Assembly: GCF_052857255.1 (NCBI RefSeq)
Contig: NC_135498.1
Span: forward strand, 83,786,639 to 83,850,638
Direction: 5' to 3'
Length of the DNA: 64,000 bases
Source of the DNA: Amblyomma americanum
Lineage: Eukaryota; Arthropoda; Arachnida; Ixodida; Ixodidae
The translations under genes were made by a program, and so were the position numbers. Positions 1 through 59,222 of the stretch are shown here, piece after piece; position 1 is the stretch's first letter; every line of letters begins with the position of its first letter. The notes under the pieces are model-generated. The model worked only from the letters and a program-made list of their open reading frames with translations. It was not told the origin of the DNA and searched no databases.

Positions 1-780
1 ATGAAGAATGCCTAAATAAATTGCGTTCCACTGATGACAGTGTCTTGCAAAGTCACGATGCATGTGAGCTGCAAAGCATGATAAATAAGCTAGGCAAAGT
101 AGAACAGTAGGTCCTTAAGTTAACATCCAGACACCCAAAGTAATGTTCAACTGTTTAGCGAGGGAAAAGCAGCTCGCAATTGATGGCGAATTGCTAGAAG
201 TGGTTGGGGTATACGTCTACTAAGGGCAAGTAGTGGCCGCTGATCCGGATCATGAGCGGGAAATAACCAAAATAAAAATAATAGGGTGCAGCGCATTTCG
301 CAAGTTTTCTTAGATCATGAATGGCAGGTTACCAATATGCTTCAAGAGAAAAGTATACAACAGCTATATCTTACCGGTACTCCCCTACGAGGCAGAAACG
401 TGGAGGCTAAGGAAAAGGGTTTAGCTTAAGGACAACGCTGAAAAATATGGAAAGAAAAATGATAGGTGTTTCCTCAACCACTTCAAAGGCAGTGGGTGAG
501 GGAACAACCGTGTGGTAATGACACTCCAGTCAAAATGAAGAACAAACTGGTTTGGGAAGGGCATGTAAAGCAAAGGCAGGACTACCGCTGATCATTAAAG
601 GGGCACTAAACAGGAATCTGAACTCGTCTTTTTACCACGTGCATTCCAAGAAAAGGCAAGTGTAGCAGGGGCGGCAGGGATACGCCTGGCCGCAGCAGGC
701 AAAGGACCGGGTTAATGGGTGAGACATATCAGAGGCCTCTGCCCTGCAGTGGGCGCAGTCAGGATGAGGATAATGATAAC
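1..780 (+). pseudogene. Decayed RTE-type non-LTR retrotransposon, copy A (3' half)
   Basis: Conceptual translation in shifting frames keeps landmarks of the 3' half of an RTE-like reverse transcriptase. Near position 20 there is a decayed motif C (LRSTDD where LRFADD is usual). Around 350-420 a segment resembles the VYNxxxLPVLxYxAETW block. The 3' end at about 700-760 has the GGCCTCTGCCCTGCAGTGGG signature followed by an ATG/ATA-rich tail. Stops and frameshifts are frequent, so this is an old dead copy. It starts at or before the window edge. The RTE assignment rests on the C-terminal and tail pattern, not on a full RT domain. Confidence 0.6.
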
Positions 781-785
781 GACAA

Positions 786-1495
786 TAGCAATTTGCGTTT
801 CACTGATGACATTTTCTTGTTAAGTACCGCCCGGGACGAGACGACTGCTAAGCATGGTGAATGACCTAGAGATGAAAACGGAACATCGGGTCTGAAAATT
901 AGTATGCAGAAAACTTCAGTAGTCTTCAAAATCCTTGGACAGAAAAACCGGTTTACGATAGGCTGCGAAGCTTTCTAAGTGCTAAATGACTACATATTTT
1001 CGGAACATGTAGTGACTCCAGATCGCGATCACGCGAGTGAATAACTAGAAGAATACGAATATAGCTGGGCGCAATTTACAGACACTCACCTATGGGGAAA
1101 AATTTGGAGGCTATAAAACACAAATTGGCGAGAACGCGGCGAACTATGAAACGGAAAACGATAGGTGTAAGAAACAAGAGGCATGAAGAAAGCTGAGTAG
1201 GCAAGGAACTTAATCGAATTAAGGACACCCTTGTCTAAATGAAGACGAAATTGGGAAGGGAAGTAATGCGAAAACAAGGCAGCCGTTGGTTCTAATCGGC
1301 AACAGAATGGATTCCAAGAGAGCGCAAGTGTAGCAGGGGGCAAAAAGCAAGACAGGCGAGTGGATGAGGTTTGAAGTTTGCTGACTCAAGCTGACCGGAG
1401 TTGGCACAGACCAGAGTAAATTGGAGAGATTTGAGAGAGTGTTTATCCTGCAATGGGCTGAGATAGAATGAGGAGTATGATGACGATTTTGACAA
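786..1495 (+). pseudogene. Decayed RTE-type non-LTR retrotransposon, copy B (3' half)
   Basis: A second copy directly downstream of copy A in the same orientation. It starts at nearly the same internal point, with motif C reading LRFTDDIFLLS near 800-835, then GLKISMQKT near 890-915. The 3' signature is degraded (CCTGCAATGGGCTGAGATAGAATGAGG near 1447-1475) and is followed by an ATG-rich tail. Many in-frame stops are present. The matching internal start of both copies suggests a tandem duplication or two insertions with similar 5' truncation. Confidence 0.6.
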
Positions 1496-2043
<548 letters not shown>

Positions 2044-2046
2044 ATA

Positions 2047-2432
2047 TGTAAAATAAAATCACCAAAAATTGAAGAAACGTAACAGGAATTAATTCACGAC
2101 GTTTCGGCTGGAGGACTTCGAGTGTAGTACAGCGCTTGAAACACGCAGTTTTTATAGAGAATGTGCGAGGTACAAAGTTTACAAGTTTACAGCAAAGCAC
2201 GAGTTCAGAACACTAGGGGGGGGAGGGAAGAGACCAGGAAGAACATTTTTTTTAACAAAGGAAGAGAGGGAACCGGTGCAGGTGTTCCGGAGAGGCCGAT
2301 TTTTTTTTAAATAACAAAAGAACAATAAGATTAAGATAATAAAAATATAAAAAAGGGGGGAGATTCTTTCCCACCACTTCAGGGCTGCCTTCGAAAGGCC
2401 CTCGAGGTGTCGCTCCTCTCAGCATTTTTGTG
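2047..2432 (-). repeat. Left inverted arm of the PLE
   Basis: Reverse complement of 6287-6671. Shared landmarks are the AAAATCACCAAAAATTGAAG end, the GACGTTTCGGCTGGAGGA segment, the CGGAGAGGCCGATTTTTTTT segment and the CCCTCGAGGTGTCGCTCCTC segment at the inner end. The arm overlaps the first codons of the RT frame. Relative to the right arm it lacks about 9 bases at the hairpin near 2110. Confidence 0.85.
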
Positions 2433-3726
2433 CCCCACTAGCGGTATAATTAATGTACTTCAACTTTACAAAGATGTGGATAATTTCTCCGTAAACCTTA
2501 GCCTGAGAAAATACTACCACGGTCGCCTCCAAACATTAGATCGTGGTCCAAAACTTCGATCTATTACTCATTGGACACCACCTCCGCAGCGCGATAATTG
2601 TCTAGATTTATACATAAAGGCAGTGCAAAAAGATATCCATTCCGAATTTCAAAAACGACGCTCTTATCGCCCTAATCTCACAATGCTTGAACGCAATGCG
2701 TTGCAGGCTCTAAGCAGCCGATCTGACATCGTAATAAAACAAGCGGATAAAGGTGGCGCCATCGTAGTTATGAATGAAAAGGATTACCTTGAGGAGGCCC
2801 AAAGGCAGTTAAGTGATTCCTCATTTTACAAGGCTCTCCCTACTGATCCTACGCCAGAGTATAATAAGAAAGTTTCAGAATCTATTTTAGGTTTGGCGAA
2901 AAAGAAGAAAATTGAGGAGAAGATCGCAAAAGCTCTAATTCCGTTACATTCAAGTCCAGGACGTTTTTATCTTCTTCCAAAGATTCATGAAGAAAATAAT
3001 CCGGGAAGACCAATTGTCTCTGGAATTGGAACCGTTACTGAAAACATCTCGAGTTATGTCGAGAGCCTCATCAGGGATATCCCTTCCTTATATCCTTCCT
3101 ATGTTAAAGACACCACCCATTTTTTGAGTGAAATTCTCGACTTAGTCATTCCAGATGATTCCCTACTAGTGACCCTGGATGTCGCTTCACTGTACACCAA
3201 TATACCGCATGCTGATGGCATCAACGCAGTCGTCTATGCTTATGAGCGCTTAGAATCTAAACAACCGGTTGACTGCAGCACACTTGCAGAGATGTTAACA
3301 CTGGTACTTGAGTTAAATAACTTCGAGTTTAATGGCCAGCACTACGTGCAAATAAGTGAAACGTCAATGGGAACCAAAATTGGACCAAATTACGCTAATA
3401 TATTCATGGCTGTGCTTGAGACGAAATTCCTCAACAACTTTCCCTTTAAACCAATATTTTACAGAAGATTCATCGATGACATATTTATGGTCTGGACACA
3501 TGGTGAAGAAAAACTCACTAAGTTTATTTCGGACTTACACAGCACTCATCCTAACATCTCGTTTTCCTCGTCGCATTCAGCCTCGACAATGAATTTTCTT
3601 GACGTCCAGGTGACCATCACGAATAACAAACTTGAGACAACAGTCTACAGAAAACCCACCGACCGTCACCAGTACCTACACTACCAGAGCAGTCACACTC
3701 GCCATTGTAAAACATCCATCGCTTAG
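2407..3726 (+). pseudogene. PLE reverse transcriptase, premature stop
   Basis: Open for 439 codons. It shows the Penelope RT hallmarks in order: DIVIKQADKGG near residue 105, LPKIHE near 190, GRPIVSG near 200, motif A DVASLYTNIPH near 260, motif B GTKIGPNYANIFM near 325, motif C FIDDIF near 355, and NFLDVQV near 395. It then hits a TAG where the protein should continue; SQSLRLRRICS follows in the same frame, so the stop probably replaced a sense codon. The N-terminus is uncertain because the first Met falls at the edge of the inverted arm. RT motifs look intact, so the copy is not ancient. Confidence 0.85.
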
Positions 3727-4467
3727 AGTCAGTCCCTACGTTTACGTAGGATTTGCTCTAAAGAAGGCGACTTTGAATCAAACTGCGAGCAACTCCGTGT
3801 GGACCTAGCACGACAGAGGCACCCATTGTCAGTCATCGACGATTCAGTCAAGAAAGCTTCAAAGCATGACCGGCGCGAACTCATAAATGGCAAAAAGCAG
3901 CCACGCCCGGACTATCAAGTCAATCTGGTCCTTACCCATTCGGCTTCAATGCCCAATGTTTGCACAATTCTTAAAAACACCACAACATCCTTCAACAGAG
4001 TGAAAAGATGAAAGAAGTTATCCCTGATCCCCCACGTGTTGTGTATTGCGCGCAAGGAACATCCGGGATATGATAACATCGTCTACAGTCGGCAACCGTA
4101 GCTTCAGAGGATCCGTGCCATGCAATAAACCTAGGTGCAAACTCTGTCCGATGATGATAACAACAAAAAAAAAGAATTGAATTGAACCAGTGTTAAAAGC
4201 ACAGCGTCATCCTTCTCATTTAAGATAAAAGGTAACTTTTCATGCGACAGCGCTAATGTTGTCTACCTCCTGGAATGTGGCACCTGTAAAGCTCAGTACG
4301 TAGGGCAGACAGTTACACCATTCAGAATTCGCATCAACAAACACAGATCACATGTGCGGGCACAGCCAAATCCCCCACTTTCAAAACACATCAACAACCT
4401 TGGGCACCCATTCGATAACTTTACAGCTATTGTACTCCAATCGGGGTTCAAAACAAATTATGACTGA
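3727..4467 (+). pseudogene. PLE linker and GIY-YIG endonuclease domain, broken
   Basis: Downstream of the TAG, the same or neighbouring frames give the rest of a PLE protein. A Cys cluster PCNKPRCKLCP lies near 4118-4150, where PLEs carry a conserved Cys motif before the nuclease. A GIY-YIG core follows from about 4261, with VYLLECGTC and AQYVGQT, a conserved Arg in TPFRIRI and HRSH, ending at TGA 4465-4467. An A-rich insertion near 4160-4190 and at least one frameshift separate the parts. In active PLEs this domain nicks the target for priming. Confidence 0.8.
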
Positions 4468-4474
4468 ATCGTAC

Positions 4475-4562
4475 CTGATAGATGTGACAAATAGTTATCC
4501 CAGACTCCTAGAATAAAAATTATCCCAGACTATCAAAAATAATTATCCCAGACTCATAGGAC
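4475..4562. repeat. Short tandem TTATCCCAGACT repeats
   Basis: Three copies of a 13-base TTATCCCAGACTC-like word separated by A-rich spacers, in the presumed 3' UTR just after the GIY-YIG stop. No function is evident. Confidence 0.6.
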
Positions 4563-4780
4563 GGGCGGCAGCATGCATAACAAGCCTAGCTTCCGACGTG
4601 TTTTCCTTTTTTCACTTGCATTGTCCCCAGTTTTTTCACCTGCATTGTCCCACATTTACTGCTATTTTCTTTCCCCTTTTATGCGTTGCATATTGCAATC
4701 ACTCAGTTCAGCCCTTGGGCGCGGCCGGGCAGCCACCATTGACCTTTAGCGCAACCACGTGACGTGACGCCACGACAGCC

Positions 4781-5080
4781 GGAGGAAAAGCTGGGCCACA
4801 ACTCGCGCGGTCGCGCGCGGCCGCAGCCACCACCTGACTCCCGCTAGGGGCGCTGCGCCGGCGCGTGACGTCACGGAGGAAAAGCTGGGCCCCAACTCGC
4901 GCGGTCGCGCGCGGCCGCAGCCACCACCTGACTCCCGCTCCTCCCGCTAGGGGCGCGGCGCCGGCGCGTGACGTCACGGAGGGGAAGCTGGGCCCCAACT
5001 GGCGCGGTCGCGCGCGGCCGCAGCCACCACCTGACTCCCGCTCCTCCCGCTAGGGGCGCTGCGCTATTATTGACGTCACG
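4781..5080 (+). repeat. GC-rich tandem repeat carrying three CRE palindromes
   Basis: Three units of 94, 103 and 103 bases start near 4781, 4875 and 4978. Each begins GGAGG(A/G)(A/G)AAGCTGGGCC, includes a GCGGCCGC site, and ends at a perfect TGACGTCA palindrome (4866-4873, 4969-4976, 5071-5078). TGACGTCA is the consensus CREB/ATF site. Composition contrasts sharply with the AT-rich flanks. The third CRE is followed at once by a TATA box, so the array looks like upstream enhancer repeats of the PLE promoter. Confidence 0.8.
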
Positions 5081-5095
5081 GCATATGTATAAAAG
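5071..5095 (+). promoter_or_regulatory. Candidate Pol II core promoter: CRE plus TATAAAAG
   Basis: TGACGTCA at 5071-5078 is followed 9 bases later by TATAAAAG at 5088-5095. A start site would be expected near 5118-5125, at the start of a G-rich GGAGTGGGAGTGGGAG run. Tandem CREs upstream and the position between the ORF and the terminal repeats fit a PLE pLTR promoter. No transcription data support it. Confidence 0.5.
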
Positions 5096-5164
5096 AGCTG
5101 CGCTCCTTTAGGGAGTGGGAGTGGGAGTAGTGGGGTAACCAAGGGTGTTTCCAATGTACTTTCC

Positions 5165-5308
5165 ATGCGTGCCAAAAACGCCGTTGTAGCCGGTGCTGGA
5201 GCTGCGTTTGTACATTCTGCATTAGCTTCACCGTCAACCACGTATATAGCCGCTACAGCACTTCTCGCCTCACTACTGGTACTTGCACACAGAATGACCA
5301 AGAATTAA
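5165..5308 (+). CDS. Possible small ORF (47 aa) after the PLE promoter module
   Basis: The first ATG after the TATA box opens a 47-codon frame ending at TAA 5306-5308. The peptide is Ala-rich with two hydrophobic stretches (around residues 7-20 and 28-41) and a basic tail (HRMTKN). I recognise no family. It may be coding or simply the leader of a PLE transcript; its position about 70 bases past the TATA box is the only support. Confidence 0.22.
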   Translation: MRAKNAVVAGAGAAFVHSALASPSTTYIAATALLASLLVLAHRMTKN

Positions 5309-5742
5309 AATAGCTAAACCAAGTATTACCGAGTAAAACCAAGTATAACCAAGTATTGCCGAGAAAATCGAGTGCCGCCAAGCAATACCTCGCCCTCAAA
5401 AAAAGACCGCGCAATATGCAACGCATTCTTGGCTTAACCAAGCTAAGCCTGGCCATTTTTTTAATTACTATTCTAATCTTGTATTGTCGCGCATTGTATT
5501 ATATTGTCACCCATTTGCTGTTATCCCCCCTCATTTTTTTGCTGTCATGTCGATCTTCGCTTCACACATTGATGAATTGTTTACTCCGAATGGTCATTTG
5601 TCTTGGGGTAGATTGTACTTCCGACTCATTGCAGTTCGTTTCTGGTGTTGGATTTATTGTTAGCCTTGTCTTTTTTCTGTATCTGTATGCGTGTGTACGG
5701 AGTGCCCGTCTAAGGATTGATTAGGAACTTGTATAATTTGAT
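5309..5742. other. T-rich PLE interior
   Basis: AT-rich sequence between the small ORF and the direct repeats. A plus-strand frame to 5724 encodes a strongly hydrophobic peptide, but T-rich DNA gives hydrophobic translations by composition and it shows no family signature, so it is not called a gene. Confidence 0.4.
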
Positions 5743-6370
5743 TTCTCTCGTGTTGCCACAACCCTTGTCTGAACGAATATTTCCCAGTCTTGTACAATGG
5801 CTCTTCTTTCCTTTTTTCCCCTAATTTTCTTTCTTTTTCTTATTCTTTTTGTCTTTGTGTTTTTGTTTCTTTTCTCTTCTTTCTTTAGAGGCCTCGTTGG
5901 CATTCCTATTTACCCCCTCCCTTCCCCCCTACAAGTTCCTCTGGAATGTTGCCTTCTGCATGTACAGGGGTCAAGCCCTTCACGCTTGTCACCAAAATAC
6001 GCCCTTCACCCCTTTCCAAAGCAGCCCTGAGGTGGTGGAAAAGAATCCCCCCTTTTTCTTTTTTAATGTCCTATTTTGTATTCTCTCGTGTTGCCACCAC
6101 CCTTCTCTGAATGCATATTACCAAGCCTTGTACAATGGCTCTTCTTTCTTTTTTTCTTTTTTCGTCTTTGTTTCTTTATTAGAGGCCTCGTTTGCATTCC
6201 TCTTTACTCCCCCTCTTTCCCCCCCCCCAACCAGTTTCTCTGGAATGTAGCATCCGCCTTGTACAGGGGTGGAGCCCTTCACGCTTGTCACCAAAATGCT
6301 GAGAGGAGCGACACCTCGAGGGCCTTTCGAAGGCAGCCCTGCGGTGGTGGGAAAGAATCTCCCCATTTTT
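5743..6370 (+). repeat. Two direct repeats (about 340 bp units) before the right arm
   Basis: Unit 1 (about 5743-6065) and unit 2 (about 6083-6370) share CTCTCGTGTTGCCAC, TTGTACAATGGCTCTTC, GAGGCCTCGTT, CTGGAATGT, CCCTTCACGCTTGTCACCAA and GCAGCCCTG(A/C)GGTGGTGG in the same order, with diverged T-rich spacers. Unit 2 runs into the right inverted arm. This looks like a partial tandem duplication of the PLE terminal region. Confidence 0.75.
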
Positions 6371-6671
6371 TATATGTTTATTATATTAATCTTATTGTTC
6401 TTTTGTTATTTAAAAAAAATCGGCCTCTCCGGAACACCTGCACCGATTCTCTCTCTTCCTTTGTTAAAAAAAATGTCTTCCCTCCCCCCCAAGTGTTCTG
6501 AACTCGTGCTTTGCTGTAAACTTGTAAACTTTGTACCTCGCGCATTCTCTATAAAAACTGCGTGTTTCAAACGCTGTACTACACTCGAAAAAGGCTGGTC
6601 CTCCAGCCGAAACGCCGTGAAATAAATCCTGTTATGTTTCTTCAATTTTTGGTGATTTTATATTATATTGA
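6287..6671 (+). repeat. Right inverted arm of the PLE
   Basis: Reverse complement of the left arm, running from the CTGAGAGGAGCGACACCTCG segment to the CTTCAATTTTTGGTGATTTT end. An AT-rich joint of about 30 bases separates it from the (AT)n tract. Confidence 0.85.
6586..6625 (+). ncRNA. Hammerhead-like hairpin in the PLE right arm (degenerate)
   Basis: GGCTGG-TCCT-CCAGCC forms a perfect 6-bp stem with a 4-base loop and is followed directly by GAAAC and then GCCGTG. PLE terminal repeats are known to carry hammerhead ribozymes with a CUGANGA-stem II-GAAAC-GUC core. Here the segment before the stem reads TCGAAAAA, so the core is at best decayed. The left arm keeps CCAGCCGAAACGTC but has lost one side of the stem. 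Confidence 0.3.
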
Positions 6672-6697
6672 CCAAATCAGCTGCCAGAAATCACTAT

Positions 6698-7154
<457 letters not shown>

Positions 7155-8879
7155 TAGCGAGGATTGATTTGATTACAAACGTCTTTATTTCTTCAATGTT
7201 CTCCGAACATGTGGGTGGACCGCCTAGTCCGGTAGTCCACTGGCTGCTGCTGCTGCGCTGGCCCTCCCCACCAGCCAGTGCTGACGGTCAGGATCATCGC
7301 TGAGCAGAATAGCCTCCCACTGCTCCTCCGAGGGGTTGGGAATGGGGTCAACTAAGGGATTATATTGGCATGCCCACACCATATGGTAGAGGTTAGCTAC
7401 CGCTCCACAATGTGGACACTGTGGAGAGTATAGTGTAGGGTACCACTGGTGTAATTTAGCTGGTGTTGGGTAGGTGTTGGTTTGTAGTCTCCTAAGGGTG
7501 TTCTCTTCTAACTTGTTGAGGGATTTGTGTGGTGTTGGGTACTCCTTTCTGGCTGTTCTGTATGGCGCAAGATTGTCAGCATACACTGCTAAGCCTATTA
7601 GGTCGCGGCACCCTTCATGGTCATCAGGGGGAGACGTCCGGTATAGAAGAGCTCGGGCATGCCTGTGGGCGGCTTCGTTTTCTCCTGGTAGTTCCAGGTG
7701 ACCGGGGAACCAGATTACTGAGACCTGGTTGGGTGGATGCTTAGTCAGCAATGACAACCCTGACTTGTGAATTAATCCGTTATTGAAGTTTCGACAGGCG
7801 TTCTGGGAATCAGTGAGCACAACGGCGTTGGGGTTAGATGCTACAGCTAATGCAATAGCTGCCTCCTCTGCGTGAGTGGGGTTAGATGTTTTCACCGAGG
7901 CGCAGTTCACCATCGACCCTGAAGGCGTTGAGACCACAATAGTCATGACTCCATTATTTGGTCCTGCTGCGTCCACGTAAAGGGTGTTAATTTGCTTGTC
8001 CCATTTCTTCTGCAGGGATTCACCTCTTGCTTTCCTCCTCTCGGTGTTATATGCGGGATGCATATTCCGCGGAATGGGGTGCACGTTTATGCGTCTTCTC
8101 ACATCGCGTGGGACCTCTTCCCTTTGGTCAATTGTATAGGGCAGATTAACATGGATTTTATCGAGCAGTTCTCTGCCGGATTTTGTGAGTGCGAGCCGAT
8201 TCAGTTGTGAGAACCATTGTGCTTCCCACATCTCTTTGAGGGTATTATGTACTCCTAGAGCCATGAGCTTTGCTGTTGGCGTAGAGTTTGGTAGCCCCAG
8301 TGCCGTCTTGTAGGCTTTCCTGATGAGTACCTCCAACTTTTCAATTTCCGACCTGGAGAGGTTAAGGAATGCCGTCCCGTACATTATCCGAGAGATCACG
8401 AAAGCTTGCACTAAGCGGATGGTGTCCCTTTCCTTCATGCCATGGTGTTTATTTCGGATACGATGTATCATGCGGAGGATTTGCTCGGTGGATGTTGTAA
8501 GCTTCTTCATAGTGGTGGTGTTCTGTCGCCCCTGCGGGATATACTGCCCTAGTATCTTGATCTCCGTGGGTTTCTGTACTGGGTGGTTCTCTATATACAC
8601 CGAGATGTTCTGCGCTAGGGGTGTCCTCGGGTTCTTCAGGATGAGCAACTCGGACTTTTCCGGCGCACACTGGAGACCTCTCTCCCTGGCGTACCGGTCC
8701 ACCGTGTCGGCTGCTGCTTGAAGACGCTCCTCGATCTCGGCGTCACTCCCCGAGTTGCACCAGACAGTGATATCATCCGCATATAATGTGTGTTTGACGC
8801 CGGGGATTTCGGAAAGAAGGCCTGGTAGATCTTTCATAGAGGAGCGATAGCAAGAAAAAAGCAGGGGAGAACTTTGCAC
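7155..8879 (-). mobile_element. 5'-truncated I-superfamily non-LTR retrotransposon
   Basis: The 3' part of an I-like element on the minus strand, from just upstream of RT motif C through RNase H to a 3' UTR with AATAAAG near 7180. Homology starts at about 8865 (SPLLF, the remains of motif B) and upstream sequence is unrelated, giving typical 5' truncation. It lies on the 3' side of prominin exon 16, in the same orientation as the gene. Confidence 0.85.
7224..8879 (-). pseudogene. RT C-terminal part plus RNase H of an I-like retrotransposon
   Basis: Open for 551 codons with no internal stop. It contains RT motif C HTLYADDITVW near residue 32, the RT thumb, then an RNase H domain with LYVDAA near 302, AEEAAIALA near 338, LTDSQNA near 356 and WFPGH near 391. 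A C-terminal zinc-binding CPHCG...H...C motif sits near residue 488-502. The catalytic D-E-D set of RNase H is visible. RT motifs A and B and the endonuclease are missing through truncation, so the copy cannot move alone. The annotated Met is just the first ATG near the truncation joint. Confidence 0.85.
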
Positions 8880-9498
8880 ACTATGATTAGCATTGTATGG
8901 GATTCAAAATCGCTGAAAATTCTTTCTGTACGGCGATTAGCAAGAACTTCGTGGGGAACAGACTGTTCCCCTGTTAGATGGGAGCGCTTAGGCAACCGTT
9001 GCTGCGTTCTGCGTCGTAGTTGTCGTAATCGGCGTTACGCGCCACCTTGTAGTTGGCAGGTGTATAGGCGTGTCACAGGTGGCGTGTTGGGAGGTAGTAG
9101 CAATGCTAAATGCCACCTGCCGCGGCGAGAGCTGAGGAATGGACAACCGGAATATCGCAGAGGCCGTAGCTGCGACGGCTGCCACGACTGAAGAGCTGCG
9201 TCAATTTTTGCATTCCCGGCTATGGAACTTGTCCGTAAATTTTATTGAGTTGATACTACATTCCGAATTTGTACGAGAATTTCCTGGTTCGGTTCCAAAA
9301 ATATGTGAGGTGATTCCGATGAAGCCGCAAAAAAAAAAGAACGCACAAGATATCGGATTGCACTTTAAAAACCGCAGGTAATCAAGCAATTTGGAGCCTT
9401 TCATTGCATCTTCCTCTTTCCCAAGAAAGTGCAACTGCAAGAGGATGGCAATTATTGGCAACAACACTTGAAAAAGTGAGCCCCCGAAGCATACGTAC
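8880..9498. other. Prominin 3' region with one possible terminal exon
   Basis: Follows exon 16 on the minus strand. It holds a weak candidate exon at 9242-9283. No membrane-segment exon is seen here. Confidence 0.4.
9242..9283 (-). CDS. Possible alternative last exon of the prominin gene
   Basis: A GAACCAG acceptor (AG at 9285-9284) opens phase-0 codons EILVQIRNVVSTQ and then TAA, overlapping an AATAAA signal (9246-9241). Phase matches exon 16, and the amphipathic sequence continues it plausibly. It would end the protein before the fifth membrane segment. Alternatively AAT|GTAGTA is a donor and only EILVQIRN is coding. The call is weak because the pyrimidine tract is poor. Confidence 0.25.
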   Translation of the reverse strand, partial: EILVQIRNVVSTQ

Positions 9499-58768
<49,270 letters not shown>

Positions 58769-59070
58769 CGTCAAATAACGTGACGGCACGGCACCGTTTA
58801 AGAAAACTGCCACAGTGGTGCGTAATAGGATGTCAGCATTGTTGGGTTCAACTCATCGAGGAGAAGAAAGATGAAGCTTAGCGTTTTCTGAGTTCTTAAA
58901 GCCGTTTCTTCCAGATTTTCAGTGGTGGTAGCACTAAACTTGACGAGAAGCCTTCTCCAGGATTATCTGCGCCAGCAGAAAAAAAATGAAAGCGAGCTAG
59001 AATAGGTAGACAGTTGGGTGCTTGAGGAAGAGTAAAAGTGCGTACTGAATTGAGGAAGCAGGGAAGCATT
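58769..59070. other. Presumed 5' UTR and promoter region of prominin
   Basis: Sequence upstream of the start codon. No clear TATA box or initiator is visible; transcription start unknown. Confidence 0.35.
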
Positions 59071-59222
59071 CCTAGTGTGTCTTGCCTAAAAAACCATGCG
59101 GCCACCTTATTCTTTCAGGCGAGCATTTATTTACTACCGCACATAACCTAGTGTGTCTTGCCTAAAAAACCATGCGGCAACCTTATTCTTTCAAGCGAGC
59201 ATTTATTTACTACCGCACATAG
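59071..59222. repeat. 76-bp tandem duplication upstream of prominin
   Basis: Two units starting CCTAGTGTGTCTTGCC at 59071 and 59147 and ending ACTACCGCACATA. Only about two or three differences (GGCCACC/GGCAACC, CAGGCG/CAAGCG), so the duplication is recent. Confidence 0.9.

Larger units (their letters stand above)
2047..6671 (+). mobile_element. Penelope-like element (PLE) with inverted terminal arms
   Basis: A 4.6 kb unit. It begins with an arm of about 385 bp (2047-2432), followed by a PLE reverse transcriptase ORF (2407-3726), a broken linker with a GIY-YIG nuclease domain (to 4467), a GC-rich promoter-like module (4781-5095), a T-rich region, two direct repeats (5743-6370), and a second arm (6287-6671) that is the reverse complement of the first. 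RT plus GIY-YIG is diagnostic of PLEs, and direct or inverted terminal repeats (pLTRs) are known in this group. The ORF is interrupted, so the copy is probably inactive. The left arm abuts (GT)n; an (AT)n tract starts about 30 bp beyond the right arm. Confidence 0.85.

Noticed and set aside
4708..5053. GC-rich frames over the CRE repeat block
   Set aside because: Periodic frames produced by the tandem repeats, with no domain and no start context.
5356..5724. 122-codon hydrophobic frame in the PLE interior
   Set aside because: Starts at TTG, lies in T-rich DNA that gives hydrophobic translations by composition, and has no recognisable motif.
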